Below, piece by piece: positions 26,679-35,541 of a DNA stretch of 64,000 nt. The translations under genes were made by a program, and so were the position numbers. The stretch comes from Burkholderiales bacterium 8X. GTDB lineage: Bacteria; Pseudomonadota; Gammaproteobacteria; Burkholderiales; Burkholderiaceae_C. The notes beneath the pieces were generated by a model that saw only the letters and a list, made by a program, of their open reading frames with translations, did not search any database and was not told the DNA's origin. The stretch is taken from NCBI GenBank assembly GCA_902506565.1, contig LR732703.1, positions 994,030 to 1,058,029 on the forward strand, written 5' to 3'. The first letter of the stretch is position 1. Each line of letters opens with the position of its first letter.

Positions 26679-29237
26679 TCAGCCCGTCGACGGCAGAAGC
26701 TGCCCGACGGTGGCCGATGGCGGCACGGTCTCGTCGGTCAGCGCAGGGGTCGCCTCGCCCCACTGCACGGCACTCTCTCGCAACACGCCCATCAGGTCGA
26801 GCGCCATGGCTTCGAGCAGCCGCACCTCCCGCTGGTTGAGCGTGCGTGGCTCCGCATCGAGGATGCAGAGCGTGCCGAGCACGTGCCCGCCCGGGTCGCG
26901 CAGCGGGGCGCCGGCGTAGAAGCGCACGCCCTTGCTCCGCAGCCCCGGATTGCCGGCGAAGCGCAGGTCGCGGCTGACGTCCGGCACCACCATGGTCTGG
27001 CCGTTGGCCACCACGTGGCCGCACATCGACATCGATCGCGGCATGTTGAAGGCTTCGCCCCGGTGCCCATGGCCGCCGGCATCGCCCGCATCGGCAAGGC
27101 GGCCGAACTCGCCTCTCACCATTTGTTCGTCCGCGCCGATCAGCGTCACCATCGCCATCGGCACGTCGAAGATGTCGGCCGCGCGCTTCGCAGCCACGTC
27201 GAAGATGATCTGCGCCCGCGTGTCCAGGGCGCCGCTCGCGCGGAGCGCCTGCAGCCGCTCGCTGTCGGTCTCGGGCACCGGCGCCTGCTGGAAGCTTTCC
27301 GGCAGGTTGGCGCCCATCAGTGCGGAAACCCGCACCACCGCTTCGCTGATCGAGGTCACCACCGCATCAGCGCCGAGCAGCTTGACGGCGTCTTCGCCCA
27401 TCAGTTCGGGCGGCGCGTTCCAGAGCGCCAGGATGATGTGCAGGTCGGGCCAGCGGCGTTTCAGGCGCCGGCAGAAATGGCGTGCCTGCACCTGCGGGTC
27501 GGCGCTGAAGTACGAGAGGCAGATGGTTTGCGCGCCGCGCAGGTCGAGCTTGGCGATGTAGTCGGCGCTGACGATGGCAGCCGGCCGGTGTTCGGCCGGC
27601 TGGCCTTCGAGCGACAAGGCATGGGCCAGCATCCGCGCGGCGAGCGTGTCGACTTCCCATTTGCCGCCGATGCAGACGGCGCTCGGAAGTCCGCCGACCG
27701 CCGGCGGCGGGTTCTGCTCGACCAGTTCGTCGATCAGGGCATCCATGCCGATCACGACCCGGTGCCGATGCTCGGCAGTCGCGACGCTGGCATGGTCGAC
27801 CGTGGCCATCCGCAGCACCGGAAGGGCCGACTCGTTGTAGAAGGCCGCGACCTTGCCGCCGGTCGACAGTTCGGTCGCGAGGTCGATCGCCTCCTCGACA
27901 TCGTCGGCCAGCAGGCGCTGGTAGATGCGGGTCGGCGTGTCGAGCGCCGGCTGGCTGCCGAGCAGCACGTCGAGAAACTTGAGCCGCGGCAGGTGGCGGC
28001 CGATGACCAGCAGGCAGACCGTGAGCGGCGTCGACATGATCAGGCCGACCGGCCCCCAGAGCGCCGTCCAGAAGGTGGCCGACACCATCAGCGACATCGC
28101 CGACAGGCCGGTGCTGGCGCCGTACAGCCAGGGCTCGACGAAGTTGTTGCTCAAGACCTCGAGCAGCACGATGAGGCCGATGGTCCAGAGCACCATGCTC
28201 CAGCCGGGGTCGACCGCGAAGGCCAGCGCGATCGGGAACACCGCCGAGATCATCGGGCCGACGTAGGGCACGAAGCGCATCACCGCGGCCACCGCGCCCC
28301 ACAGGATCGCGCCCGGCACGCCGATCAGCCAGAGGCCGAGCGCCATCGGGATGCCGTAGGTGAGGTTCACCACCAGCTGCATCGTGAGGTACTTGCTGAT
28401 GCGCTCGCCGGCCTCGTCCATCGCATCGGTCGAGCGGTGGAGGTTGCCGCCCCAGAGGCGCAGCAGCCGGTCCCGAAGATCGAGCCGGTCCAGCAGCACC
28501 AGCACCACGAACACCAGCACGATGCCGGCATTGGCCAGCGGTCCGCTCGCGGCTTCGAGCCAGCTCAGGGCCTGCTGAAAGGACGTGGGCGGCCGCGGCT
28601 CGACCTGTACCCGCTGCGGCGCCGGTGGTGCGCTGCTGCGCCGGCCCGATTCGGTGGCGATCGGGGTCGAAGCCTTGTCGACCTCGCTCTTGAGGGTGTC
28701 GAATGTCTTCACCGCGCCGTCGAACATGCCGGGCTTGCCGGCGCTTTCGCGCAGGTCGCGGAACTTGCTCTTGATGTTGCTCTGGTAGGTCGGCAGCTGC
28801 GCGCTCAGGGCGCTCACCTGGCTGCTGAGGAACACGCCCGCCAGCCCGATCATGCCAAGCGCGAACACCACCACCAGCGCGACCGAGAGGGTTCGCGGCA
28901 GGCCCCAGCGCTTGAGCCGCATCACCAGCGGATCGAGCACGAAGCCGAGCAGGAAGGCGAGTGCCAGCGGAATCAGGATGTCGCGCCCGAAATAGAGCGC
29001 CGCGATGATCACGCCGGCCGTGACCAGGCCGACCATGAGCTTCAGCTCGGGCACCAGGATCGCGAGAGCCGACAAGCCGTCGGTCGAGCCCGGCAGCAGG
29101 CCGGGCCGCTTGCCGGGTACGGCGAACCCGTCGCTTTCGACGGCGCCGCCCGAAGCTTCGCGGCGTCCGTGGGTTCGGCTCGCATCGCGATCGTCAGGGC
29201 CCGGGCTGCTACCGGAATCGGGAGGGGTCACGGCCAT
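26679..29237 (-). CDS. AI-2E family transporter fused to a cytosolic Rossmann-like region and a GAF domain
   Basis: 852 residues, more than twice the usual AI-2E/PerM length. Residues about 65-435 are the membrane part (ALAFLLGFVLDPLVMRLKRWGLPRT, VLLDRLDLRDRLLRL, FVPYVGPMISAVFPI, PVGLIMSTPLTVCLLVIGRHLPRL). Residues about 540-660 look like an alpha/beta regulatory fold (AAIVSADYIAKLDLRGAQTI, then WPDLHIILALWNAP) similar in layout to B12-binding domains but without DxHxxG. Residues about 690-825 are a GAF domain (AMVTLIGADEQM, SMCGHVVANGQTMVVPDVSRD, FYAGAPLRDPGGHVLGTLCI). This suggests a transporter or channel gated by a ligand. The order is directly visible; the gating role is inferred. Confidence 0.8.
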   Translation of the reverse strand: MAVTPPDSGSSPGPDDRDASRTHGRREASGGAVESDGFAVPGKRPGLLPGSTDGLSALAILVPELKLMVGLVTAGVIIAALYFGRDILIPLALAFLLGFVLDPLVMRLKRWGLPRTLSVALVVVFALGMIGLAGVFLSSQVSALSAQLPTYQSNIKSKFRDLRESAGKPGMFDGAVKTFDTLKSEVDKASTPIATESGRRSSAPPAPQRVQVEPRPPTSFQQALSWLEAASGPLANAGIVLVFVVLVLLDRLDLRDRLLRLWGGNLHRSTDAMDEAGERISKYLTMQLVVNLTYGIPMALGLWLIGVPGAILWGAVAAVMRFVPYVGPMISAVFPIALAFAVDPGWSMVLWTIGLIVLLEVLSNNFVEPWLYGASTGLSAMSLMVSATFWTALWGPVGLIMSTPLTVCLLVIGRHLPRLKFLDVLLGSQPALDTPTRIYQRLLADDVEEAIDLATELSTGGKVAAFYNESALPVLRMATVDHASVATAEHRHRVVIGMDALIDELVEQNPPPAVGGLPSAVCIGGKWEVDTLAARMLAHALSLEGQPAEHRPAAIVSADYIAKLDLRGAQTICLSYFSADPQVQARHFCRRLKRRWPDLHIILALWNAPPELMGEDAVKLLGADAVVTSISEAVVRVSALMGANLPESFQQAPVPETDSERLQALRASGALDTRAQIIFDVAAKRAADIFDVPMAMVTLIGADEQMVRGEFGRLADAGDAGGHGHRGEAFNMPRSMSMCGHVVANGQTMVVPDVSRDLRFAGNPGLRSKGVRFYAGAPLRDPGGHVLGTLCILDAEPRTLNQREVRLLEAMALDLMGVLRESAVQWGEATPALTDETVPPSATVGQLLPSTG

Positions 29238-29389
29238 GATGTGCTGGGAGATCCTGTGATCCGGTGATGAAGCCTGCTGCCTTCCTCATTGTGCGGGCCG
29301 GAAGCGTCGCAGGTGTCGGAAGACAGCCCGTCGCGGCGCAGCCTGAGAGCTTCATTGCCGAGTGGGCTGCGTCGAGGGTCTCGGTGGCC

Positions 29390-29779
29390 TCAATCGAGGA
29401 AGCGCGAACGGGTGCGTTCGTCCGGGAGCATGCAGGTCTCGCTGCGGCCGAACATCCAGTACCGGTTGCGAGCGATGAAGCCGTAGAGCGCGTCGCGCAG
29501 CGGCGCCGGGATCAACCAGGCGAGCCAGCTGGCCCGCCAGCCGCCACCGAGCGCGTGCAGGATCCGGAAGATGGCAGCGGTCTGCTGCCATGAGCGCTGG
29601 CCGTCGACCACGAGCAGGGTCTGCAAGCCTTCGACCTGCAGCCCGGCTGCGGACAGCAGCTGCGAACCCGAGCGACCCTGGATCGATGCGAACTGCAGCA
29701 CGCCCCGCTTGTCATGCCGCAGCAGGAACCGCACCCAGCCGTTGCACAGGAGGCATTGGGCATCGAAGACGACGATCAT
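29390..29779 (-). CDS. DCC family thiol-disulfide oxidoreductase-like protein (DUF393)
   Basis: 129-residue thioredoxin-like protein starting MIVVFDAQCLLCNGWVRFLL, the DxxCxxC signature that names the DCC family; FLLRHDK and LQFASIQGRSG follow as usual. The C-terminus ends with the YGFIARNRYWMFGR segment typical of the family. ATG 29779 overlaps the stop of the DUF4166 gene (ATGA), making it the last gene of a three-gene operon. No membrane segment or signal is evident. The substrate is unknown; redox chemistry is inferred from CxxC. Confidence 0.85.
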   Translation of the reverse strand: MIVVFDAQCLLCNGWVRFLLRHDKRGVLQFASIQGRSGSQLLSAAGLQVEGLQTLLVVDGQRSWQQTAAIFRILHALGGGWRASWLAWLIPAPLRDALYGFIARNRYWMFGRSETCMLPDERTRSRFLD

Positions 29780-30336
29780 GAAGCGGTCCCGGGCAAGAGC
29801 AGGTGGCCATGGTAGCCGGCGACTTCGCCGATGTGGGCAAGGCTTGCCGAGATCCGGAACTCGATCCGACCATCGCCGCCGGTCTCCTCGGCCAGCACCT
29901 GCGGCAGGAGCCAACCAGGGCAGCGGACGCCTGCGACATGCATCCGGACCAGTCGCATCGAAAGCCTTCCCTCGTGCTCCTGCAGCATGAAGGCCAGCCG
30001 CACCGGGCCGAGCCGTTCGACGATGGCGCCCTGCGCCAGCGCCAGGCGGGACCGCATCGTCCGGCCTGGAAAGTGGCGGGTCCAGCTCTCGACAGGGGCC
30101 GACTCGCTGTCGGCCGGCGCGTCCAGCTCGAACCGGATCTCGCCTCGACCGCTTCGAAGCGGCGTGCCGAGGCAGCGTGCGAGCAGCTTGGCAGGCATGC
30201 TCGCCGGCGCGTGGGTCTCGACTTCGCCGAACAGCACATGCCGTCCTTGCAGCCGGTGAAACTTTCGAAGCGCGGGATGCAACCGGTCGAACGGCGCGCC
30301 CAGCGCCTGTTGGTACATCGACCCTCGGCGGTTCAT
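29776..30336 (-). CDS. DUF4166 domain-containing protein
   Basis: 186-residue protein that matches the DUF4166 layout: YQQALGAPFDRLHPALRKFHRLQG at the start, then a beta-rich body (RGEIRFELDAP, ESWTRHFPGRTMRSRL, RLAFMLQEHEGRLSMRLVRMHV). DUF4166 is usually found beside, or fused to, a saccharopine-dehydrogenase-like protein, exactly as here, so the two probably act together. ATG 30336 overlaps the stop of that gene. Function is unknown; a lipid or hydrophobic ligand is possible given the START-like strand pattern, but that is speculation. Confidence 0.8.
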   Translation of the reverse strand: MNRRGSMYQQALGAPFDRLHPALRKFHRLQGRHVLFGEVETHAPASMPAKLLARCLGTPLRSGRGEIRFELDAPADSESAPVESWTRHFPGRTMRSRLALAQGAIVERLGPVRLAFMLQEHEGRLSMRLVRMHVAGVRCPGWLLPQVLAEETGGDGRIEFRISASLAHIGEVAGYHGHLLLPGTAS

Positions 30337-31451
30337 GGCTTCGCCTCGCCCATCGTGATCTGCAGCCCTTCCGCCTCCAACGCGAAATCCTCGAGCGAGA
30401 GGCAGCCGACGCACGGCCGCGCGCCGACATACGGCCACGTGCCGTTCGAGAGCTTGCGGGCCAGGGCCGATGCGGCCAACGTGGGCACGAAGGGTCCGTC
30501 CCCGGCGAGCGCCGACAGCATCCAGGTCCGTGCCACCTCGCGACCCTCGCGATCGATGCCGGAAAGCCGCAGGTGCATCGCGCCCGCATCCGACCCGAAG
30601 CGCTTGAACAGGTCCGCCGCGCGCCGAAGCCAGCCGGCATGTGCGGACCAATCGCGCACCCAGCCCACCTGGGCTGCCCAGGCCATCAGGTTCATGCCGC
30701 GATGAAGCACCGCGAGTTCGAGGCCGGCACCGAAGCGCACGACCGGCGTGCCGGGATAGCGGGGCGGCAAGAGCGCGAGGTCGGGCACGTCGCAAGGCGA
30801 GAGCAGCCGAGAGCCGACGGGTGGCGGGTAGGTGAAGCGGGAGCAACCGAGCCAGCCGATCGAGGTGCGCCCGCCGGCGTCCTTGGGCAGCGGCTTGCCG
30901 CAGTAACTCAGGATGCCGGCGACGGTCGCCAGGCCGCGCTCGGTCCGGTTTCCGGGCGAGATGCCGATGTCGATCTCGTCGATTCGATCGAGACCCGTGG
31001 CGAGGCGATCGGCCGCTGCCGAAGACAGTGCCGGCACCGAGCTGGCGCCGCTGGTCATGAAGATGCCGGCCGCCCGGGCTTCTTCATCGAGCGCCGTGAT
31101 GCCGCTCACGAAAGCGCGGCCATCCGCCAGGTCGATGTAGTGCAGGCCGGCTTGGGCGCAGGCCCTTGCGACGCCGTAGTCCTGGTCCTGGAAGGGACCG
31201 GACGTGTGGATCACCAGCTCGGCGCCGGTTCGGCGCAGCTGCCGCGCCAGGTCCGGCGAAGATGCGTCGACCTCGATCGCCTCGAACGAGGCGCCATGCT
31301 CCGGTTCGAGCTCGCGCACCAGAGCCTCGGCCTTGGCCAGCGCACGGCCGGCAACGATCACCCGCAGGTTCGGCTGGCGCGCCAGGCGCCGGACCAGCCG
31401 GCTGCCGAAGAAGCCGTAGCCTCCGATGACGAGTACGCGATAGGCGCTCAT
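30333..31451 (-). CDS. Saccharopine dehydrogenase-like NAD(P)-binding protein
   Basis: 372-residue protein with an N-terminal Rossmann fold (VLVIGGYGFFGSRLVRRLA, residues about 5-24), followed by RVIVAGRALAKAEALVREL and AELVIHTSGPFQDQDYGVARAC. These are typical of the saccharopine dehydrogenase/trans-acting enoyl reductase superfamily rather than lysine biosynthesis enzymes. The C-terminal half has RFGAGLELAVLHRGMN and a domain with VAPGDGPFVPTL-like ALAGDGPFVPTLAASALARKL. It heads an operon with DUF4166 and DCC genes, joined by 4-base overlaps. It faces the methyltransferase gene. The real reaction is unknown. Confidence 0.8.
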   Translation of the reverse strand: MSAYRVLVIGGYGFFGSRLVRRLARQPNLRVIVAGRALAKAEALVRELEPEHGASFEAIEVDASSPDLARQLRRTGAELVIHTSGPFQDQDYGVARACAQAGLHYIDLADGRAFVSGITALDEEARAAGIFMTSGASSVPALSSAAADRLATGLDRIDEIDIGISPGNRTERGLATVAGILSYCGKPLPKDAGGRTSIGWLGCSRFTYPPPVGSRLLSPCDVPDLALLPPRYPGTPVVRFGAGLELAVLHRGMNLMAWAAQVGWVRDWSAHAGWLRRAADLFKRFGSDAGAMHLRLSGIDREGREVARTWMLSALAGDGPFVPTLAASALARKLSNGTWPYVGARPCVGCLSLEDFALEAEGLQITMGEAKP

Positions 31452-31651
31452 GGTCCGTGCTGGCGTCGAGGTCGCCGTTCCTCCTTGTTTGCGGATGCGG
31501 TGCGAGGATAGGTGAAAGCGGCGAGGCTGCTCCAGCGGTGGGTGCGGTTGACGCTTCGCGAGGGCCGAACCTAGACTCGGCCGACCGCCGGGCCCACGGC
31601 CCGGCATCCGCGCCCGGCATCCGCGCCCGGCGCGCGTCGAGGAGAAAGCCC

Positions 31652-32473
31652 ATGACTCCGGTGACTGCATCTTCTTCGACCTTCGTGGCGCACCGCGGTG
31701 ACGCCTACGAGCAGTTGATGGGCCGCTGGAGCCGGCAGCTGGCGCTCCCGTTTTTGGACTTCGTCGGCACCGCGGAGGGCGAGCGGGTGCTGGATGTCGG
31801 ATGCGGCACCGGGCATCTCGCATTTGCCGTCGCCAGGCGCACCGGCTCCGGCAAGGTGAGCGGCGTCGACCTTGCGGCGCCCTACATCGAACACGCCAAG
31901 CGCCACAACCAGGATCCTCGCATCGCCTTCGAGGTGGGGGATGCCTGCGCGCTGCCGTTTCCGGATGCGAGCTTCGATCGCGTGCTGTCCTTGCTGGTCT
32001 TGCACTTCGTGCCGCAGGTCGACAGGGCGATCCAGGAAATGTGCCGCGTGGCGCAGCCCGGCGGCGTCGTGGCGGCCGCCGTCTGGGATGTGCGAGGCGG
32101 CTTCGTCGCCAATCGCATCTTCTGCGACACCGCGGCCGTGCTCGATCCGGAGCGAGCCGGTGCGCAACGCGCTCGCAACTACACCCGCCCGATGACACGC
32201 CCGGGCGAGTTGGTCGCAGCCTGGCGCCGTGCGGGTCTCGAGGACGTGCAGGAGTCGACCCTTGCGATCCGCATGGCGTTCGGCGGCTTCGCGGACTACT
32301 GGGGGCCCTACGAGGGCAGCGACGGTCCGCATGCAGAGTACGTGAGGAGCCTGGAGGAAGCCGATCGTGATCGGCTTCGCAAGGCGGTCGAGGCGGCCTA
32401 CCTCGACGGGGATGAGGATGGGCCGCGGTCTTACGCGGCCCTCGCCTGGGCGGTGAAGGGGCGGGTGCGTTGA
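31652..32473 (+). CDS. Class I SAM-dependent methyltransferase
   Basis: 273-residue methyltransferase of the UbiE/type-11 group. Motif I is VLDVGCGTGHLAF (about 46-58), motif II region GVDLAAPYIEHAKRH, acidic loop VGDACALPFPDASFD, then CRVAQPGGVVAAAVWD. The N-terminal AYEQLMGRWSRQLALPFLDF is typical of small-molecule methyltransferases. ATG 31652 has GGAGA six bases upstream, whereas the longer frame from 31457 crosses duplicated GCCCGGCATCCGC sequence. The acceptor substrate is unknown. It is divergent from the saccharopine-dehydrogenase-like operon. Confidence 0.85.
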   Translation: MTPVTASSSTFVAHRGDAYEQLMGRWSRQLALPFLDFVGTAEGERVLDVGCGTGHLAFAVARRTGSGKVSGVDLAAPYIEHAKRHNQDPRIAFEVGDACALPFPDASFDRVLSLLVLHFVPQVDRAIQEMCRVAQPGGVVAAAVWDVRGGFVANRIFCDTAAVLDPERAGAQRARNYTRPMTRPGELVAAWRRAGLEDVQESTLAIRMAFGGFADYWGPYEGSDGPHAEYVRSLEEADRDRLRKAVEAAYLDGDEDGPRSYAALAWAVKGRVR

Positions 32474-32494
32474 CGGCCCCGTCGACCTAGCGCC

Positions 32495-34744
32495 TCAAAG
32501 CGGCCCGAAGTACTCGATCGGCCCGACCTCCGCATGCGCGTTGGGATACGGGTCGTACTCCGGAAAATGCTGCGGCGTGGGCGACCACTTGGGCTGAGGG
32601 CCGGCACTCGTCGGGATGACCGCCTGCACGTTCATGCCCTCGCCCCAGGCCGGGTTGAACGAGCCCGCCACCGACACCACGGCGCCTCGGATCTGCTCGC
32701 CGTGGTAGATGCCTTGGCCCAGCGCATTGAAGCCGAGCAGCTTGTGCTTGCCGAAGCCGTAGAAATCGTTGTCGACATAGAAGCGCGAACCGTCATCGAA
32801 GTACCGGGTCGTGAAGTCCTGGTTTCCCGCCGCGTCGAACTTCGTCTCCACCCGGCGCCAGCCGTGGCTGCCTTCCTGGTCGTAGTCGTAGGCGAGGCGT
32901 CCGCCGTCGGTTGTGTACAAGTTGGCCGAGTCTTCGCGCCCGGCCCAGTCGAAGTGCGACTCCACTCGCGTCCAGCCGGAGGCGCCCGTCTCGTTGTAGT
33001 CGATCCAGTCGCGGCTGCCGTCGTCCAGCACCACGTTGATCCAGTCGACGCGACCCTGCGGGTCGGATCGCGATTCCCAACGGTTGGCACCATTCGCACC
33101 CAGCTGGTCGTAGTCGGTCCAATTGACGCTGCCGTCGTCCTGGGTGACATGCACCCAGTCCGTGCGGCCCGCCGCATCGGCGTGGGTGATCCAGGCGCGG
33201 TCGCCTCGAACGCCGCTTTGGTCGTAGTCGGTCCAGGTGGTCTGGCCATCGTCCAGCAACTCGGTGGACGTGTCCGCTCGGCCATAAGCGTCGTAGGTCG
33301 ACTCGATGCGGCTCCATGCCTGGCTGCCGGTCTCGTCGTAGTTCGTGTTGTAGCGGCTTCCGTCGTCCATCACCGTGTCGACCGTGTCGAGCCGACCCTG
33401 CGCGTCAGTGCGCGACTCCCAGCGAGCCGCGCCGTAGAGGTTCTGCTGGTCGTAGTCGATCCAGTTGATGCTGCGGTCGTCCTGGGTGACGTGAACCCAG
33501 TCGCTGCGGCCTTGCGCATCCGTGTGGCTCATCCAGATGCTGTCGCCGCGGCTGCCAGTCTGGTCGTAATCCTTCCAGGTCGTGCTGCCGTCGTCGAGCG
33601 TGTCGTAGGACCAGTCGACGCGGCCTTGGTAATCGATGGTGGTGGTGCGGCTCGAGTAGTCGGAGTTGTCGCTCGCGCCGTCGACCTCGGTGCGAGTCTG
33701 GCTACCGCTTGCATCGTGCCTGGTGATCGTCTGGTCGCGAAAGCTGCCGTCCGGGTTGTAGGCGGTGACGGAGTGGGTTTCAGTGGTGCGATAGGTGCCG
33801 TCGGGTTGTAGGGTCTCTTTGGTTCGGGTGTGCCCCTCTCCATAGATCGTGGTGACCCGGTCGCCATTGTTGTAGACGGCAGAACTGATGTAGGTGCCCT
33901 CTGGTCCGAGATCCTCGGAGAACCCCTTGACCTGATTGGGATCGTTCAGGACGTAGGTGAGGATGCCGCGAACTTCGTTCTTGTCCGTGCCTGCCTGAAG
34001 GTACGCATCGATATACCTGTCGACGTACATTCCTGAGATGACTGGCCTGCCGTTCGTCCCGATGTAGTCGATGAGCGCACTTCCGGTCAAGCCCAATGCC
34101 TTGCCCTGCGATTCCACCTTGATCAAGCCGGCATAGAAGCTGTCCGCAGTGCGGGCCTGGTATTGGCCTTGCGAAATATGGTCGGCAGCGGCGGCCGATC
34201 GAATCGCCGACAGTTCTGCGTACCAGCCGAGAACCTCCGCTTTCATCACCAAGTCGAGCGAAGCCGCGCTCCGTGCTGCACCGGTCAGGTCCGGACGAAG
34301 TTCTGCTGGTGTTTTGGTGCGCAATTGATAGGCCTCGTCGTACAAGGCTTGGTTGTTGGAGTGATCGGCCTCGTGAGCGATGAACCCGATGGAGGTCAGA
34401 GCGGTTTGAAGCTTGGTAAAGGCTGCGGGTGCGGTCCCTTCAGCAGTTTTCTGTTCAACGAACCAGGCCGGGTCGAGTTGGATGGCGAATTTGTTGCCTC
34501 GTTCGATAAAATTGCGCGTTCCCCGGTCATTGCTATAGAGAGCGCTCGCATTGTTTTGACTTAATAGATCGGAATTGGCCAGTTCAATCACCAAGTCACC
34601 TCGAGTCACCGCGAGCGACAACGTCTCGTTAGCAGATCGGTTTGAATTCAAAGCAATTACAAGATTCTGCACAGCATTAGCTGCGACTCCTGGAAAACTT
34701 TTGATCGCGCCAAATATTTTATCATCAATTGTAAATACGGTCAT
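32495..34744 (-). CDS. Probable type I-secreted repeat protein with HEADH motif
   Basis: 749 residues, no signal peptide, last gene of the operon with a type I secretion ABC transporter and membrane-fusion protein. Residues about 80-260 hold FIAHEADHSNN (His124-Glu125-x-x-His128, the zincin HExxH pattern) and, about 40 residues on, KAEVLGWYAEL, whose glutamates could be a third ligand. Residues 384-649 are seven exact 38-residue repeats, consensus-like DDGSxxWxDYDQxG...W.SRTDAQGRxDW, plus a partial eighth from 650. A tail rich in Gly/Pro ends EYFGPL. No RTX nonapeptides are present. Start ATG 34744 has AAGGAG. A secreted metallopeptidase-like effector or adhesin is possible; the family is unrecognised. 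Confidence 0.75.
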   Translation of the reverse strand: MTVFTIDDKIFGAIKSFPGVAANAVQNLVIALNSNRSANETLSLAVTRGDLVIELANSDLLSQNNASALYSNDRGTRNFIERGNKFAIQLDPAWFVEQKTAEGTAPAAFTKLQTALTSIGFIAHEADHSNNQALYDEAYQLRTKTPAELRPDLTGAARSAASLDLVMKAEVLGWYAELSAIRSAAAADHISQGQYQARTADSFYAGLIKVESQGKALGLTGSALIDYIGTNGRPVISGMYVDRYIDAYLQAGTDKNEVRGILTYVLNDPNQVKGFSEDLGPEGTYISSAVYNNGDRVTTIYGEGHTRTKETLQPDGTYRTTETHSVTAYNPDGSFRDQTITRHDASGSQTRTEVDGASDNSDYSSRTTTIDYQGRVDWSYDTLDDGSTTWKDYDQTGSRGDSIWMSHTDAQGRSDWVHVTQDDRSINWIDYDQQNLYGAARWESRTDAQGRLDTVDTVMDDGSRYNTNYDETGSQAWSRIESTYDAYGRADTSTELLDDGQTTWTDYDQSGVRGDRAWITHADAAGRTDWVHVTQDDGSVNWTDYDQLGANGANRWESRSDPQGRVDWINVVLDDGSRDWIDYNETGASGWTRVESHFDWAGREDSANLYTTDGGRLAYDYDQEGSHGWRRVETKFDAAGNQDFTTRYFDDGSRFYVDNDFYGFGKHKLLGFNALGQGIYHGEQIRGAVVSVAGSFNPAWGEGMNVQAVIPTSAGPQPKWSPTPQHFPEYDPYPNAHAEVGPIEYFGPL
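32798..33595 (-). repeat. Seven tandem 114-bp (38-codon) repeats in a 342-bp higher-order pattern
   Basis: The units start at residues 384, 422, 460, 498, 536, 574 and 612 of the secreted protein, every one exactly 38 residues apart. Units 1 and 4 resemble each other (TTW.DYDQ, ending SDWVHVTQ/TDWVHVTQ). Units 2 and 5 do (INW/VNW, RWESR), and units 3 and 6-7 do (ETGS/ETGA, RIES/RVES). The order is therefore A-B-C-A-B-C-C, pointing to duplication of a three-unit block. Confidence 0.85.
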
Positions 34745-35447
34745 TGCTGAACTCCTTGAATTTAAAAATATTGCTCATGCTGATACTGGTCAAACATCCA
34801 CCATTAGCTATGCCAAATGTTATGTTCGCACCGTCCGAAAATTTGCTGACAAACTCTTGTCGATATGGGTAACCGTCGTGCGGTCCCGCTTCAAACGGTC
34901 CGTGAACACCAAGTGGCCGAAAGGCGAAGGGCTGTCCCCAATAAGCCTCAACTAGCCTCGAGTGAAAGCAGTCGCGGTATCCCCTGTAATCGAGCTTGAC
35001 TACCAGGGTCCATGACGCTAGCTGTTCATGCTCAACGTAGTAAAGGCTTCCTTGCCAATCTTTGACTTGCAACGACTGCTCCGGCTCGAAACCCTCGCCC
35101 ATCGACTTCGTGCCTTCTGTAGAGACAGAAATTTTCTTATTTATGAAACGAGCATCTAGTACCGAGTAAATCGCTCGCCGATCCAACAAAAGCCCCGGCT
35201 CTTCGTGCAATCGCCGGGCGGCGTCGATCATTCGTTTTACTTCGGTAGGTAGTTCTTGAACCATCCTCGGTGCATTTGGCGTGAGCGGGGGCGCAGGCGT
35301 GGAGTCAGGCACGGGCTTGATTTCGATCCGCGGCGGAATCCATATATCCGCGATCGCCGCGCGCGGCAACAGGCTTGCTGCCACGAGAGCCATGCCCCAC
35401 GGCAGCCGCAGCTGCCATTCCCATCTACTTCTTCGCTTCTTCATCAT
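34725..35447 (-). CDS. Exported protein of unknown function in the type I secretion operon
   Basis: 240 residues with a basic start and hydrophobic signal (MMKKRRSRWEWQLRLPWGMALVAASLLPRAAIA, likely cut after AIA). A proline-rich linker follows (RIEIKPVPDSTPAPPLTPNAPR), then a mixed alpha/beta domain of about 170 residues with two cysteines (YRDCFHSRLVEAYW and ANGGCLTSIS). A strong AGGAGG lies seven bases before ATG 35447. Its end overlaps the repeat-protein start by 20 bases, so the two are coupled. Proteases in such operons often travel with a periplasmic inhibitor (AprI-like). That role here is conjecture; the family is not recognised. Its 3' part is AT-rich compared with the flanks. Confidence 0.7.
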   Translation of the reverse strand: MMKKRRSRWEWQLRLPWGMALVAASLLPRAAIADIWIPPRIEIKPVPDSTPAPPLTPNAPRMVQELPTEVKRMIDAARRLHEEPGLLLDRRAIYSVLDARFINKKISVSTEGTKSMGEGFEPEQSLQVKDWQGSLYYVEHEQLASWTLVVKLDYRGYRDCFHSRLVEAYWGQPFAFRPLGVHGPFEAGPHDGYPYRQEFVSKFSDGANITFGIANGGCLTSISMSNIFKFKEFSNDRIYN

Positions 35448-35541
35448 CTATCGACCTCCTTGTTGTGACGATTCATCCGCTTTGACTTCTCCATCACGCT
35501 CACCTCTGCGAAAGCGGCAGCCGCAGACGAGCTTCATCGAT

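Noticed and set aside
26883..29267. A 794-codon open frame on the + strand
   Set aside because: It is antisense to the AI-2E/GAF fusion protein; its composition is typical of shadow frames.
32798..33595. The 114-bp repeats as a CRISPR or intergenic array
   Set aside because: They are in frame, encode a conserved 38-residue unit and lack spacers.
32495..34744. Assignment of the repeat protein as an Rhs/YD-repeat toxin
   Set aside because: The DYDQ units have a fixed 38-residue period and no Rhs core motif or C-terminal cleavage site, so a YD family call is not supported.
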